From: Enterococcus sp. 9D6_DIV0238
Lineage (GTDB): Bacteria > Bacillota > Bacilli > Lactobacillales > Enterococcaceae
Reading direction: 5' to 3'
Assembly: GCF_002174455.2 (NCBI RefSeq)
Contig: NZ_CP147246.1
Coordinates: 3,229,001-3,293,000 of the forward strand
DNA length: 64,000 nt
The stretch's first letter is position 1. Every line of letters begins with the position of its first letter. The notes beneath the pieces were generated by a model, which saw only the letters and a program-made list of their open reading frames with translations, was not told where the DNA came from and did not search any database. The translations under genes and the position numbers were made by a program. Below, one piece after another: positions 45,166 to 53,724 of this stretch.

Positions 45166-48072
45166 ATGAATCCTCTTATTGAGAATTTCCAGTCAGCTCT
45201 GGAGCATAGTTTTATTGATCAGACAACGGAGTCACATGATTTATATAAAGCAAAACTTCTAGTAAATCAAGATCAATCAGGAAGAATGGTATTAAACGAT
45301 CTTTTGGATGAATTAGCGACGTGCAACGAATTTTTCTTTGCGGTCGCTTTTATAACAGAGAGTGGATTGTTGGCACTTAAAACTGTGTTGGCTGATTTAG
45401 CTAAGCAAAATATTCACGGACGAATTGTAACCTCAAATTATCTCTATTTTAATTCGCCTAAAATGTTTAAAGAGCTTTTAAAATTAAAAAATGTAGATGT
45501 TCGAATTACAGCAATGGATGGATTTCATGCAAAAGGCTATTCTTTTGTTCATGATGAATATGAAACAATGATTTTAGGGAGTTCTAATTTAACGATTAAA
45601 GCGTTGAAGGTAAATTGTGAATGGAATTTAAAATTGAATTCACTGGCAAATGGTGAGCTCATTCAATCTATGAAGCAAAATTTTGAACAGATGTGGTCTT
45701 TAGCTGAACAACTAACCACTTCATGGATTACAAAGTATCAGATGGGTTACAAACCTATTTTAAATGTTCAAAAAGTTGACACAATGGAAGAACCGTCAAG
45801 TCAAATTGAAGTTGGGACAATACTTGAAGAAGTTGAATTTGCCACAAAGCCAATTTTACCTAATGAGATGCAGAAAAATGCGTTGGCTGAAATTCAAAAA
45901 ATGCGGGATTTAGAAAAATCGAAAGCTATGGTTATTTCGGCAACTGGTACAGGAAAGACTTATCTTTCAGCGTTCGATGTGAAAGCCTATCAGCCAAAAA
46001 GATTTCTTTTCATTGTACATCAAGAACAGATTTTAAAAAAAGCCAAGGAGCAGTTCATCAAGATATTAGATGATGACGAGAACAAGTTTGGTATTCTATC
46101 AGGAAATAGTACAATAACAACTGAAAAATATGTGTTTGCAACAATTCAAACACTATCAAAAGATAGCACATTACAAACATTTGCGAAGAATACTTTCGAT
46201 TATATTTTAATTGATGAGGTCCATCATGCTGGAGCGAAAACTTATCAAAAGGTAATCGACTATTTTGAGCCTGATTTTTTATTAGGAATGACAGCAACAC
46301 CTGAAAGAACAGATGGGTACAATATTTATGAAATGTTTGATTATAATGTAGCATACGAAATTAGATTACAAGAAGCACTAAAAGAAAATATGCTTTGTCC
46401 ATTTCATTATTTTGGTATTACAGATATTCAAATTGATGGACAAACAATCAATGATAAATCTTCTTTCAATCAATTAATTAGCAGTCAGCGGATTGATTAT
46501 ATTTTAGAAAAAATTGATTATTATGGTCATTGTGGAGAGAAAGTTCGCGGACTTATTTTTTGTGGAACGAAAAAAGAAGCACATGAGCTTGAACAGCTAT
46601 TTAATCAACGTGGATTCAAAACCAAAGCTTTAACTGGTGATCATAAAATTACTGAACGTGATGAAGTAATTACGCAATTGGAAGCTGGGCAACTGGATTA
46701 TATAATTACAGTAGATATTTTTAATGAGGGAATCGATATCCCCTCAGTGAATCAAGTGGTTATGTTACGTAAAACAGAATCAAGTATCATCTTTACGCAG
46801 CAGTTAGGACGCGGATTAAGGAAAGCAAAAAATAAAGACTTTGTAACAATTATTGATTTTATTGGGAATTATGATAATAATTATTTGATTCCTATTGCTT
46901 TAACAGAGGATAGTTCTCTAAGCAAGAATAGTTTGCGAAAGAAGACCATGGCGACGAAATATTTACAGGGAATGTCGACGATCATATTTGACGAAATTAC
47001 GAAAAATCGGATTTTTCAATCTATTGAATCTTCTCAGCTAAATAATGCTAAAAATTACAAAGAGGCCTATCAGAACTTAAAAAATAGATTAGGAAGAATT
47101 CCATCTTTAGTTGATTTTATAGATCAACATTCGGTTGATCCGGTGATTATTGCTAGGTACAAAGGAAATTACCCAGCATTTTTGAATTGGATGAAAGAAG
47201 ATACACCGATTTTAAATAGACATGAAAATGAACTACTAACGTTTTTATCTAATGAGTTATTGAACGGGAAAAGAAATCATGAATTACTACTAATTGAACG
47301 TTTAATGGTAAATGGAACATTAGAACGACAAGAGTATCAGCGTGAATTAGAAAGACTTCATTATTCTTTTGATGAACAGACATTAAAATCAGTAGAACGG
47401 ATTCTCTCTTTAAAATTCTTTACACAGAAAGAAAGAGAAAAATATGGTGAACTCCCAGTTGTTATCTTGTCAGATGACATCTATTCGCTAGAAACATCTA
47501 TGAAAGAAAGTATTCAGAACAATCAGTGGTTTAAACAATGTGTTTTGGATATCATTCGTACATCATTTAAGCGAAGTGAAAGCTATCAGTTAAATGAGCC
47601 TTTAACCTATAATGAAGTATACGGGAGAAAAGATGTCTGTCGTCTACTAAATTGGGAAAACAATGAAACTGGTACAATGTACGGTTATAGAATTAAGTAC
47701 AACACTTGTCCAATTTTTGTAAATTATCATAAAGATGATGCCATCTCAAATGATGTAAAATATGAAGATGAACTAATTGATCAACACACATTGTTATGGT
47801 ATACACGACCTAAATTGAATTTTTCTAGTAAAGAAGTAAAAGAAATTATGAATTATGAGGAATCCGGCTTAGCGATTCATGTATTCGTGCAAAAAGAAGT
47901 TGGCGGCGATCCTGAATTCATTTATTTAGGAAGAGCTTATCCTAAAATAGAAACAGCAAAAGAATTGATTAAAAAAGATAAAAATGGCAAAGATCAAAAT
48001 ATTGTCAGTATGGAAATGACATTAGAAAAAGCTGTTCCATTAGAAACTTACGACTTCATAAAACAAAAATAA
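45166..48072 (+). CDS. PLD-domain superfamily 2 helicase with DUF3427
   Basis: The 968-residue protein has three parts. Residues ~30-200 are PLD nuclease-like, with H121-x-K123 and GSSN at 138-141. An SF2 helicase follows: Walker A SATGTGKT at 258-265, DEVH at 350-353, SAT-type motif in GMTATPERTDG and motif VI QQLGRGLRK. The C-terminal ~300 residues match DUF3427. Proteins of this order, often beside a Nudix gene, occur in Firmicutes, and defence against phage is suspected for some; the role here is unproven. It is co-translated with the Nudix gene. Confidence 0.85.
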   Translation: MNPLIENFQSALEHSFIDQTTESHDLYKAKLLVNQDQSGRMVLNDLLDELATCNEFFFAVAFITESGLLALKTVLADLAKQNIHGRIVTSNYLYFNSPKMFKELLKLKNVDVRITAMDGFHAKGYSFVHDEYETMILGSSNLTIKALKVNCEWNLKLNSLANGELIQSMKQNFEQMWSLAEQLTTSWITKYQMGYKPILNVQKVDTMEEPSSQIEVGTILEEVEFATKPILPNEMQKNALAEIQKMRDLEKSKAMVISATGTGKTYLSAFDVKAYQPKRFLFIVHQEQILKKAKEQFIKILDDDENKFGILSGNSTITTEKYVFATIQTLSKDSTLQTFAKNTFDYILIDEVHHAGAKTYQKVIDYFEPDFLLGMTATPERTDGYNIYEMFDYNVAYEIRLQEALKENMLCPFHYFGITDIQIDGQTINDKSSFNQLISSQRIDYILEKIDYYGHCGEKVRGLIFCGTKKEAHELEQLFNQRGFKTKALTGDHKITERDEVITQLEAGQLDYIITVDIFNEGIDIPSVNQVVMLRKTESSIIFTQQLGRGLRKAKNKDFVTIIDFIGNYDNNYLIPIALTEDSSLSKNSLRKKTMATKYLQGMSTIIFDEITKNRIFQSIESSQLNNAKNYKEAYQNLKNRLGRIPSLVDFIDQHSVDPVIIARYKGNYPAFLNWMKEDTPILNRHENELLTFLSNELLNGKRNHELLLIERLMVNGTLERQEYQRELERLHYSFDEQTLKSVERILSLKFFTQKEREKYGELPVVILSDDIYSLETSMKESIQNNQWFKQCVLDIIRTSFKRSESYQLNEPLTYNEVYGRKDVCRLLNWENNETGTMYGYRIKYNTCPIFVNYHKDDAISNDVKYEDELIDQHTLLWYTRPKLNFSSKEVKEIMNYEESGLAIHVFVQKEVGGDPEFIYLGRAYPKIETAKELIKKDKNGKDQNIVSMEMTLEKAVPLETYDFIKQK

Positions 48073-48077
48073 TTTCA

Positions 48078-48105
48078 AGAGGATGGATCATTTCCATCCT
48101 CTTTA
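48078..48105 (+). terminator. Terminator after the helicase
   Basis: AGAGGATGGA (48078-48087), loop TCATT, TCCATCCTCT, then TTT. It is almost identical to the hairpin after the cupin gene at 48606-48633. Confidence 0.85.
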
Positions 48106-48151
48106 TAATATAGAAAATAGAACTTATTTAAACGAAGGGAATGAATCAAAC

Positions 48152-48574
48152 ATGCTAAACAATCTCATAGAAACAATGAGCAAGTCAGAATCAATTTTTG
48201 CTGAAAAAGAAGATGGCACAAAGGTAAACTACTATATTTTCCCTGAATTCGAAGTCCATTTAAACACGATTCCAGCCGGTACAATTCAAGGTTGGCATAC
48301 GCATAGTGACATTGAAGAAATATTGCTTGTTAATGACGGAGAAATTAGAGTTGAAACAATTGTTGATAACAAAAAAACATATAAGGATTGTCAAAAAGGG
48401 GAATTAATCCGTATGAATCAGAGTTTACATCGGATCTTAAATCTCCATAATCATGAAGCAGCTTTCTCTGTATTCAGATTCGTACCTCAAGGGATTGATC
48501 ACAGAGAAAAAATAAAGAACGATAAAAAATCATATACCGATGACGAAGTAGAAGCTATGCTAAAAAGAATGTAG
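48152..48574 (+). CDS. Cupin-domain protein
   Basis: The 140-residue protein has a small cupin barrel: IPAGTIQGWHTHSDIEEIL (metal His pair and Glu) and later QSLHRILNLHNHE. ATG 48152 is preferred; a longer frame from 48083 would include the terminator hairpin. GAAGGGA lies about 11 bases before. The function is not known; cupins bind metals or small molecules. Terminators on both sides isolate it from its neighbours. Confidence 0.75.
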   Translation: MLNNLIETMSKSESIFAEKEDGTKVNYYIFPEFEVHLNTIPAGTIQGWHTHSDIEEILLVNDGEIRVETIVDNKKTYKDCQKGELIRMNQSLHRILNLHNHEAAFSVFRFVPQGIDHREKIKNDKKSYTDDEVEAMLKRM

Positions 48575-48605
48575 TCTAGCAAAAATAAAACGCTTAGTCA
48601 TTATC

Positions 48606-48633
48606 AGAGGATGGACAATCTCCATCCTCTTTT
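48606..48633 (+). terminator. Terminator after the cupin gene
   Basis: AGAGGATGGA, loop CAATC, TCCATCCTCT, then TTTT. The arms are identical to those of the hairpin at 48078-48105. Confidence 0.85.
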
Positions 48634-48666
48634 ATAACATACGCATTCCATTCCATTTTCTGTTTC

Positions 48667-48945
48667 CTATTTCCCAACTTTCTCCGCTTTCACCATCTTC
48701 TGCACCAATGCATCACCAACCTCAACCAATCGTCGATAATCCTCATAAAACGCCTGAAAAATCTGTCCGCGCGCATAATACTCCTTAATAACCTGCTTCT
48801 TATTGATCGGTCCGCTATGAAAGGCAAAAAACGCCATCAAAACCGACAACAGCTCCTCCCAAGAAACCAAGCGTTCCATCAAATCCTTCAATTCTACGAT
48901 TTCCTGATACGAGATCGCCTTCACGCACAACGCTTGTTTTTCCAT
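48667..48945 (-). CDS. Hypothetical helical protein
   Basis: The 92-residue protein is not recognised. It begins KQALCVKAISYQEIVELKDL and contains SWEELLSVLMAFFAFHSGPI. GGAGGAG lies eight bases before the ATG. It has no membrane segment or signal. Confidence 0.6.
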   Translation of the reverse strand: MEKQALCVKAISYQEIVELKDLMERLVSWEELLSVLMAFFAFHSGPINKKQVIKEYYARGQIFQAFYEDYRRLVEVGDALVQKMVKAEKVGK

Positions 48946-49288
48946 TCACACATCTCCTCCAAAATAAGCAGGATAAGCCCTCAAGACTCGCTCCTGCCGT
49001 TGTTCATTTCTTCGTACATTTACGCATTGACTAGGGCAAGATCCTTGAAGCGACGATAAGAACGACTATTCAAGCCTTGCTGTATTCCTAGCGCCTCGGA
49101 TCAACATAAAACAAAAAAGATATCGCAGTCCTCCAGCAGAAAAAGCCAGTCATAAAACTTCAACGACTTTTTACCATTCGACATACAATACCGTTCACAA
49201 TCAGCCAAACCAAACCCGCAGATTCTCTTGGAAGAACCCAACCTTCAAAAAATTCAAGAACCATCTAGAATTTAAACGAAAAATTAGG
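48946..49288. other. Gap with an imperfect hairpin, no clear gene
   Basis: No supported gene is seen. A roughly 60-base imperfect hairpin at about 49031-49093 pairs CTAGGGCAAG..CTTGAAG with TTCAAGCCTTGC..CCTAG. A short - strand frame near 49110-49220 (RYCMSNGKKSLKFYDWLF) may be a remnant of a coding gene, without a start site. Confidence 0.4.
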
Positions 49289-49406
49289 TACAATAAAGAA
49301 ACTAGCGCTTTGGCGTTAGCAAATTGGCAACTTGCATAGATAGGTTATGTATGTCTATACAAGGCTTCATTTTTTGGTTGCCGCCAAAGAATGGAGTGCC
49401 TTTTTT
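49289..49406 (+). ncRNA. Structured small RNA, copy 1
   Basis: A -10 box TACAAT (49289-49294) is followed by an RNA of about 106 bases. Its stems are CTAGCGC/GGCGTTAG, a closing stem TTGGCA..TGCC (near 49324 and 49397), an inner hairpin CTTG-ATAGA/TCTAT-CAAG, and CTTCATT/AATGGAG around the loop GGTTGCCGCC. The end is TGCC plus six T residues. Copy 2 keeps the same stems with different bases. Confidence 0.6.
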
Positions 49407-49470
49407 GTTTTATTCAATTGTTTTGACACAGAATTATTTACTCCTCCTTTTTATTAAATTCTAAGGATAG

Positions 49471-49502
49471 AAAAAACGGCATTGAGCAAAGCCCAATACC
49501 GT
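49471..49502 (-). terminator. Minus-strand terminator of the antisense transcript
   Basis: Read on the - strand, ACGGTATTGGGC pairs with GCTCAATGCCGT, followed by TTTTT. It fits the end of a transcript started at the - strand promoter 49778-49806. Confidence 0.75.
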
Positions 49503-49585
49503 CGACAATAGACTGACAAGATACGCACGACAACTAAATCATACACAAAGAAAAGATTCTTGTGGAAATCTTCTCAGAATTTGGG

Positions 49586-49704
49586 TACAATAAAAGAAGC
49601 TAGTATCTGCTAGCACTATTGGCAACTTGTTTGGACAGTTATGTTGTCTGAACAAGACTTCGATCGTACGGTTGCCGCCAAACGATTGAAGTGCCAATTT
49701 TTTT
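49586..49704 (+). ncRNA. Structured small RNA, copy 2
   Basis: The -10 box TACAAT is at 49586-49591. The RNA has GCTAG/CTAGC, a closing stem TTGGCAACTT with AAGTGCCAA, an inner hairpin CTTGTTTGGACA/TGTCTGAACAAG, and CTTCGATCG/CGATTGAAG around the same loop GGTTGCCGCC. T residues follow the closing stem. Many differences from copy 1 keep the pairing. The loop GTTGCC is complementary to GGCAAC in the closing stem. Confidence 0.6.
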
Positions 49705-49777
49705 ATTTATCTTTCCGTGTTACCGTAACAAAAGTTCTGGTTGCTACAGCACGCTGAATTTCTATCCTATGCCCTTT

Positions 49778-49806
49778 ATTATACAGAAAGAAACGCGTCA
49801 CTGCAA
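49778..49806 (-). promoter_or_regulatory. Minus-strand promoter antisense to small RNA copy 2
   Basis: On the - strand TTGCAG, 17 bases, TATAAT. The transcript would cover all of copy 2 in antisense and end at 49471, about 300 bases. It carries no convincing toxin-like frame. Confidence 0.65.
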
Positions 49807-49903
49807 TAAAAATAACGTTTTGTCATAATTAGATAACGATTGAAAAATGGCCCCTAAATTTGCGATAAATAACAAAAAAACAGAATAAGAACTAGTTCGA
49901 AAA

Positions 49904-50893
49904 TTACTGTTCATACTTGCTCAAAAATTCGATCGTATCATTAAATGCCGTTTTTCCTGGGTCTGTATCCAGCTCAAACTGGTACTCATGAGCCGTTTTA
50001 TATTCTGACAATGCAAAGAATCTTTGTGAAATAGGAACCTTTTTAGATTCCAGTGCTTTAATAAACTCTTTTCCTTGCGATTCAAAGGATGCAGTATTTC
50101 CATCAGTGATGTAGCTTGGTGGGAAAGCATCGGTTACAAAATTTTTGACGATGGAGCTTTTTGCTTGTTCAGACTGGCTCCAATCTTTTTCTTTAAAGTA
50201 GCCCCAGCCAATACCGCTAAATCCAAACTTAACAATCGGAGAGCTTGAATTTAGTACGATTTCCGGCATATTATATGGTCCGCAGTAGAGCAAAGCACCT
50301 TTGATTTGCCCGGCATCAACTACTTGCTTGATTCCTAAAGATTTTCTGTAGACATCGTTCGTTTGAGTAGCTAAAAACTGGCTGGCAATTTGTGCACCAG
50401 CGGAGTCGCCAGCAAGGAATAAGTGGTCCATATTTAAAGAATACTCTTTACTATGGTTGGCAAGATAAGTGATAAATTCACTAGTCTGAATGACAGGTCT
50501 TGGGTACTGCGTGTCTGGAACCAATTCATAGTTCATCACAGCAACAGTATAACCTGACTCTGCAAGTTTAGTGGCAAATTCCTTTTCCTCTAGTTTATCT
50601 CCGCCAATAAAGCCGCCGCCATGTACCCATGTGATTATTGGGTTACCTTCCTTTGGTTTGGCGGGCGTGTAGAGATCAAACTGATTGCTCTTGTATGTTG
50701 AATCATAATTCAAATTGACCCGCACGTTGACATTGCCCTCCGTATATTCTTTATTACGGCTATCTTCTGGAATCTTGAATAAAATTGCTTTTGCTAATGA
50801 AATTGTTGGTTTAGGTGAAATATTAAAAATGATAATGATGCTAACGATGATTAGTACAACTAGACCAAGTAACCCTAAAAGTATCTTTTTCAT
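49904..50893 (-). CDS. Alpha/beta hydrolase with membrane anchor (HSL-like)
   Basis: The 329-residue protein has an N-terminal helix (LLGLLGLVVLIIVSIIIIF) and then an esterase fold with oxyanion motif HGGGF at 91-95 and nucleophile S164 in GDSAGAQ. The likely catalytic His is near the C-terminus (KTAHEYQF). It resembles the hormone-sensitive lipase/carboxylesterase group. The catalytic domain should face outside. GGAGGG lies before the start. The substrate is unknown. The 50,894-51,228 gap upstream holds only AT-rich sequence. Confidence 0.8.
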   Translation of the reverse strand: MKKILLGLLGLVVLIIVSIIIIFNISPKPTISLAKAILFKIPEDSRNKEYTEGNVNVRVNLNYDSTYKSNQFDLYTPAKPKEGNPIITWVHGGGFIGGDKLEEKEFATKLAESGYTVAVMNYELVPDTQYPRPVIQTSEFITYLANHSKEYSLNMDHLFLAGDSAGAQIASQFLATQTNDVYRKSLGIKQVVDAGQIKGALLYCGPYNMPEIVLNSSSPIVKFGFSGIGWGYFKEKDWSQSEQAKSSIVKNFVTDAFPPSYITDGNTASFESQGKEFIKALESKKVPISQRFFALSEYKTAHEYQFELDTDPGKTAFNDTIEFLSKYEQ

Positions 50894-51264
50894 AACTTGA
50901 ATCCCTCCGTTTATATAGAAATTTTTGCAAAAAGTCTATATTACTTTCTTTCATTATATTAGCGCATAGCGATAAGTAAAGAGATATGGCTTCAAATATG
51001 GAATATCACTTAATGGTTGAAGCCGCGGTGTCGTCCGCATCATTTGTCCACTAGACTGGTTATCTATTTATACGAATGTGACCATAAATCATAACTATTT
51101 TTATCATTAAGAGAGTATTCTTCATTGCAAATCGAAAGTTTTGCAATTTTTTTGTGTTTTATAGAAATATTTGATAACTATTAGGTATAAAAATATGTCA
51201 AAATGGATAATGGGGAAGAATACGAAATGTGAAAGTTAAAAATAAGGCAAAAGGGGTTAATCAA

Positions 51265-51576
51265 ATGAGCGGAATCAATAGCAGTCTAACTGTTGCTGGT
51301 GGTATTTCAGCACAGCTTAGTCAAACGGCCAGCGGGTTCTTATCAGTCAACGAAGCGACAACCAAAGCAGAACGGACCACCGTTAGCGGAAATACAAATG
51401 CAAAAAGCAGTTTAACAAGTATTCACAGCAGAGGACAACGTTTGTCCAACGCAATCGCACGAGATGGCAATAATATCCATTCAGTAGCGAAGGAATTTAG
51501 CCAGATCGATCAAAAAATAAAACAAGGATTTGATTTACCATTGTTTTCACCGAATCTAGGAGGAAACAATCGATGA
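51265..51576 (+). CDS. LXG partner protein, DUF3130 type (second locus)
   Basis: The 103-residue protein, with SGINSSLTVAGGISAQLSQT and FSQIDQKIKQGFDLP, matches the TIGR04197/DUF3130 family of LXG partners. ATG 51265 has AAAAGGGG before it; the frame from 51229 has no ribosome site. It opens the second LXG locus, four bases overlapping the next gene. Confidence 0.78.
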   Translation: MSGINSSLTVAGGISAQLSQTASGFLSVNEATTKAERTTVSGNTNAKSSLTSIHSRGQRLSNAIARDGNNIHSVAKEFSQIDQKIKQGFDLPLFSPNLGGNNR

Positions 51577-51941
51577 ATGTAGAAGATAAGGAATTAAAGA
51601 TCAATCAACAACTACGACAAGTGAGCATTGATCAAGAAGATAAGCGACAGGAAATCAGAGAATTAGAAGATCTGGAAGCCGACTATTTTTCCATCCACCA
51701 CCAAGAACAACGGTACTTCCAAGATCTGATCGGAAATAATCAAGGTTCGCGTGATATTGGTCATTTTATGGAATTAGACGAAGAAGCTAATCGGTTACAT
51801 CAATATGAGCGTCAGCGTTTAGAAGATATTGCAGAGCGTTTAGTCGATGAAGAAGTTCAATTACGAAGACTTGAAGAAGATTTATACGATGAACGGCAAA
51901 AACTATTCGCTTCAGAGAATGACAGCGAGGTGAGTGACTGA
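51573..51941 (+). CDS. LXG partner protein, DUF3958 type (second locus)
   Basis: The 122-residue coiled-coil protein contains EDKRQEIRELEDLEADYFSI and ends YDERQKLFASENDSEVSD. It matches the DUF3958 (Lap2) type. AGGAGG stands before ATG 51573. Its 3' end is part of the 171-bp segment repeated at 56691-56861. Confidence 0.75.
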   Translation: MNVEDKELKINQQLRQVSIDQEDKRQEIRELEDLEADYFSIHHQEQRYFQDLIGNNQGSRDIGHFMELDEEANRLHQYERQRLEDIAERLVDEEVQLRRLEEDLYDERQKLFASENDSEVSD

Positions 51942-52055
51942 TGTCCCTTAATTTTTACCTAGGAGAAGTCACTGCACAAAGCGCCGCAGCCAAACAAATG
52001 GCGAATGAGTATATGCAGTTTTGCGGCACCTTAAAAGACAGCGTCAATGCCTTCA
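51885..52055 (+). repeat. 171-bp direct repeat, copy 1 (intact toxin start)
   Basis: This segment spans the last 18 codons of the DUF3958-type gene and the first 38 codons of the LXG gene. A nearly identical copy lies at 56691-56861. It flanks the immunity-gene array. Confidence 0.9.
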
Positions 52056-53323
52056 TGAATGCACCATTATCGGGAAAAACCTACGACTCAGCGAAACTTT
52101 ATTTCTCTACAGTCTACCCAACGTTAGCCAGTGGGTTTATACTAGCATGTGAGGCACTGATCGAAGCCCACAGTAAATTCCCGGAAGAATTTCAATCACA
52201 AGTCGACACCTGCGACGTGATCGAGGACCAATTAAAAGCAGAGATCGCCCAAGGACAAGCTTTACTGCAAAGTATGGCACGAACGATGGACAAGGAAAAA
52301 GAACCCAACCAACGCTTAGAACAGCGCTATATGGGCGTTCAAAGCTCGATTCAAAAGAACGAAGAAAAACTGCAGCGTCTGTATGAATTCAATGCCAGTT
52401 CGCCAGGACTGTTTGCAGATTTTGAAGCACAGCTGGCAAACTTGGATGCAGGATTAGCAGAAGTTGAAAAAGGGGCTGCATGGAATTCAGGTTCGGGAAC
52501 GTTTGATTTAGGTCGGATGAATATGGCTTGGATGAAACCGATCGGACGAGCGTGGGATAAACGTCAGAAGAAGATAGATGCTAAGGTAGAAACTCACCGT
52601 TTGGAAAACCAAGATATTACTTATACTTTTGATGAATTTGGCAATGTGACAGGTGTTTATGTGGATGGAACCTTTGATCCTAAAATGACACTAATGGTAC
52701 AAGAGGCAATTGCTACAAACAATTGGAACGCGCTAAAAGCATTTGGTGTAGGGATTGCTGACAAGATTTATGAAAACTTCGGATTAAGCGCATTAATGGG
52801 TGAGCGAACGTTAGATACAGATTCCGTTGGAACAGCTCCGTATGCTGCTGGACAATTCTTTGGTGATCTCTCATCGATAGTTGGTGGAGGCGCTGAGTTT
52901 TTAGGTGGATTTTCATGGTTCGTTGGTGGAAATACCTTATCATTTGCAGGATCGCCGTTTACTGGTGGAGCAAGTTTAACATTAAGCCCAGCAGCAACAG
53001 CAACTGGCTCAGCAGCAATGGCCCATGGTGGTGGTGCGATTTGGAATGCGTTTGATAGTATTGGTAATGGATATGATATAAATAAAAGCCATAAATTTAA
53101 TCCAGGAAAAAATGACAGTCCAGTGTGGAAAAAACTTGATAATGTGAAAGGGATGGATAGAAAATCTTCGGGGCAAGGTAATAAAAAAAGATATTTTGAG
53201 TGGGATCACACTCACAACGATATAGAAGTATATGATAAAAAGGGAAGACATTTAGGATCAATGGATCCGATAAGTGGTGAAATGTATAAACCAGCAGTAC
53301 CAGGAAGAACGATTGCAATTTAA
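51941..53323 (+). CDS. LXG toxin with colicin E3-like ribonuclease domain
   Basis: The 460-residue protein begins with an LXG domain (about 1-220, FYLGEVTAQSAAAKQMANEY). A Gly/Ala-rich hydrophobic segment follows (about 300-365). The C-terminal ~65 residues match the cytotoxic domain of colicin E3: FEWDHTHNDIEVYDKKG then LGSMDPISGEMYKP. The active-site residues of E3 (D510, H513, E517) correspond to D422, H425 and E429. The product should be secreted by a type VII system and cut 16S rRNA in the decoding centre of target cells. The start overlaps the previous gene by one base. Confidence 0.92.
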   Translation: MSLNFYLGEVTAQSAAAKQMANEYMQFCGTLKDSVNAFMNAPLSGKTYDSAKLYFSTVYPTLASGFILACEALIEAHSKFPEEFQSQVDTCDVIEDQLKAEIAQGQALLQSMARTMDKEKEPNQRLEQRYMGVQSSIQKNEEKLQRLYEFNASSPGLFADFEAQLANLDAGLAEVEKGAAWNSGSGTFDLGRMNMAWMKPIGRAWDKRQKKIDAKVETHRLENQDITYTFDEFGNVTGVYVDGTFDPKMTLMVQEAIATNNWNALKAFGVGIADKIYENFGLSALMGERTLDTDSVGTAPYAAGQFFGDLSSIVGGGAEFLGGFSWFVGGNTLSFAGSPFTGGASLTLSPAATATGSAAMAHGGGAIWNAFDSIGNGYDINKSHKFNPGKNDSPVWKKLDNVKGMDRKSSGQGNKKRYFEWDHTHNDIEVYDKKGRHLGSMDPISGEMYKPAVPGRTIAI

Positions 53324-53335
53324 GGAGAGAGAAAA

Positions 53336-53647
53336 ATGACTGACAAATATTGTTGTATCCAATTTGAAAAATTTGTAACTAATAGCAAAAACGAATTTAT
53401 TAATACAAATAAATTGATTTATCATGACGAGCGATTTGATGAATACGGAATAATTATTCATGATGGAGGACAATCATATATCACAATAACACATTGTCCT
53501 TGGACTGGAGAGAAATTACCAGAATCTAAAAAAGATCAATGGTTTGATGAGCTAGAGAAGCTGGGATTTGAAGATCCCATTTCTGAATATGAAGAAATTC
53601 CAGAAGAGTATAAGTCAGCTAAATGGATGAAAAGTAAGAATAAGTAA
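53336..53647 (+). CDS. Probable cognate immunity protein (DUF6980-like)
   Basis: The 103-residue acidic protein begins TDKYCCIQFEKFV and has IIHDGGQSYITITHCPWTGE, then KLPESKKDQWFDELEKLG. This resembles DUF6980-family proteins; the usual CPWCG is CPWTG here, so one metal ligand is missing. It follows the E3-like toxin by 12 bases, with GGAGAG before ATG. Position and acidity make it the best immunity candidate. It is not the Im3 family. Confidence 0.7.
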   Translation: MTDKYCCIQFEKFVTNSKNEFINTNKLIYHDERFDEYGIIIHDGGQSYITITHCPWTGEKLPESKKDQWFDELEKLGFEDPISEYEEIPEEYKSAKWMKSKNK

Positions 53648-53724
53648 TAAAGTTTTGTATCATAGCAGAGTTTAAAGCCAGCTCCTATTCATTTTAAGAT
53701 TTAAGAGAAAGGAAAAATTTTGAG

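Noticed and set aside
48083..48151. Extended N-terminus of the cupin protein
   Set aside because: The segment contains the terminator hairpin of the helicase gene and lacks a ribosome site.
49589..49703. Minus-strand frame through small RNA copy 2 (LALQSFGGNRTIEVL...)
   Set aside because: It is open only because of the structured RNA on the other strand; no good start site, and copy 1 does not keep the same frame.
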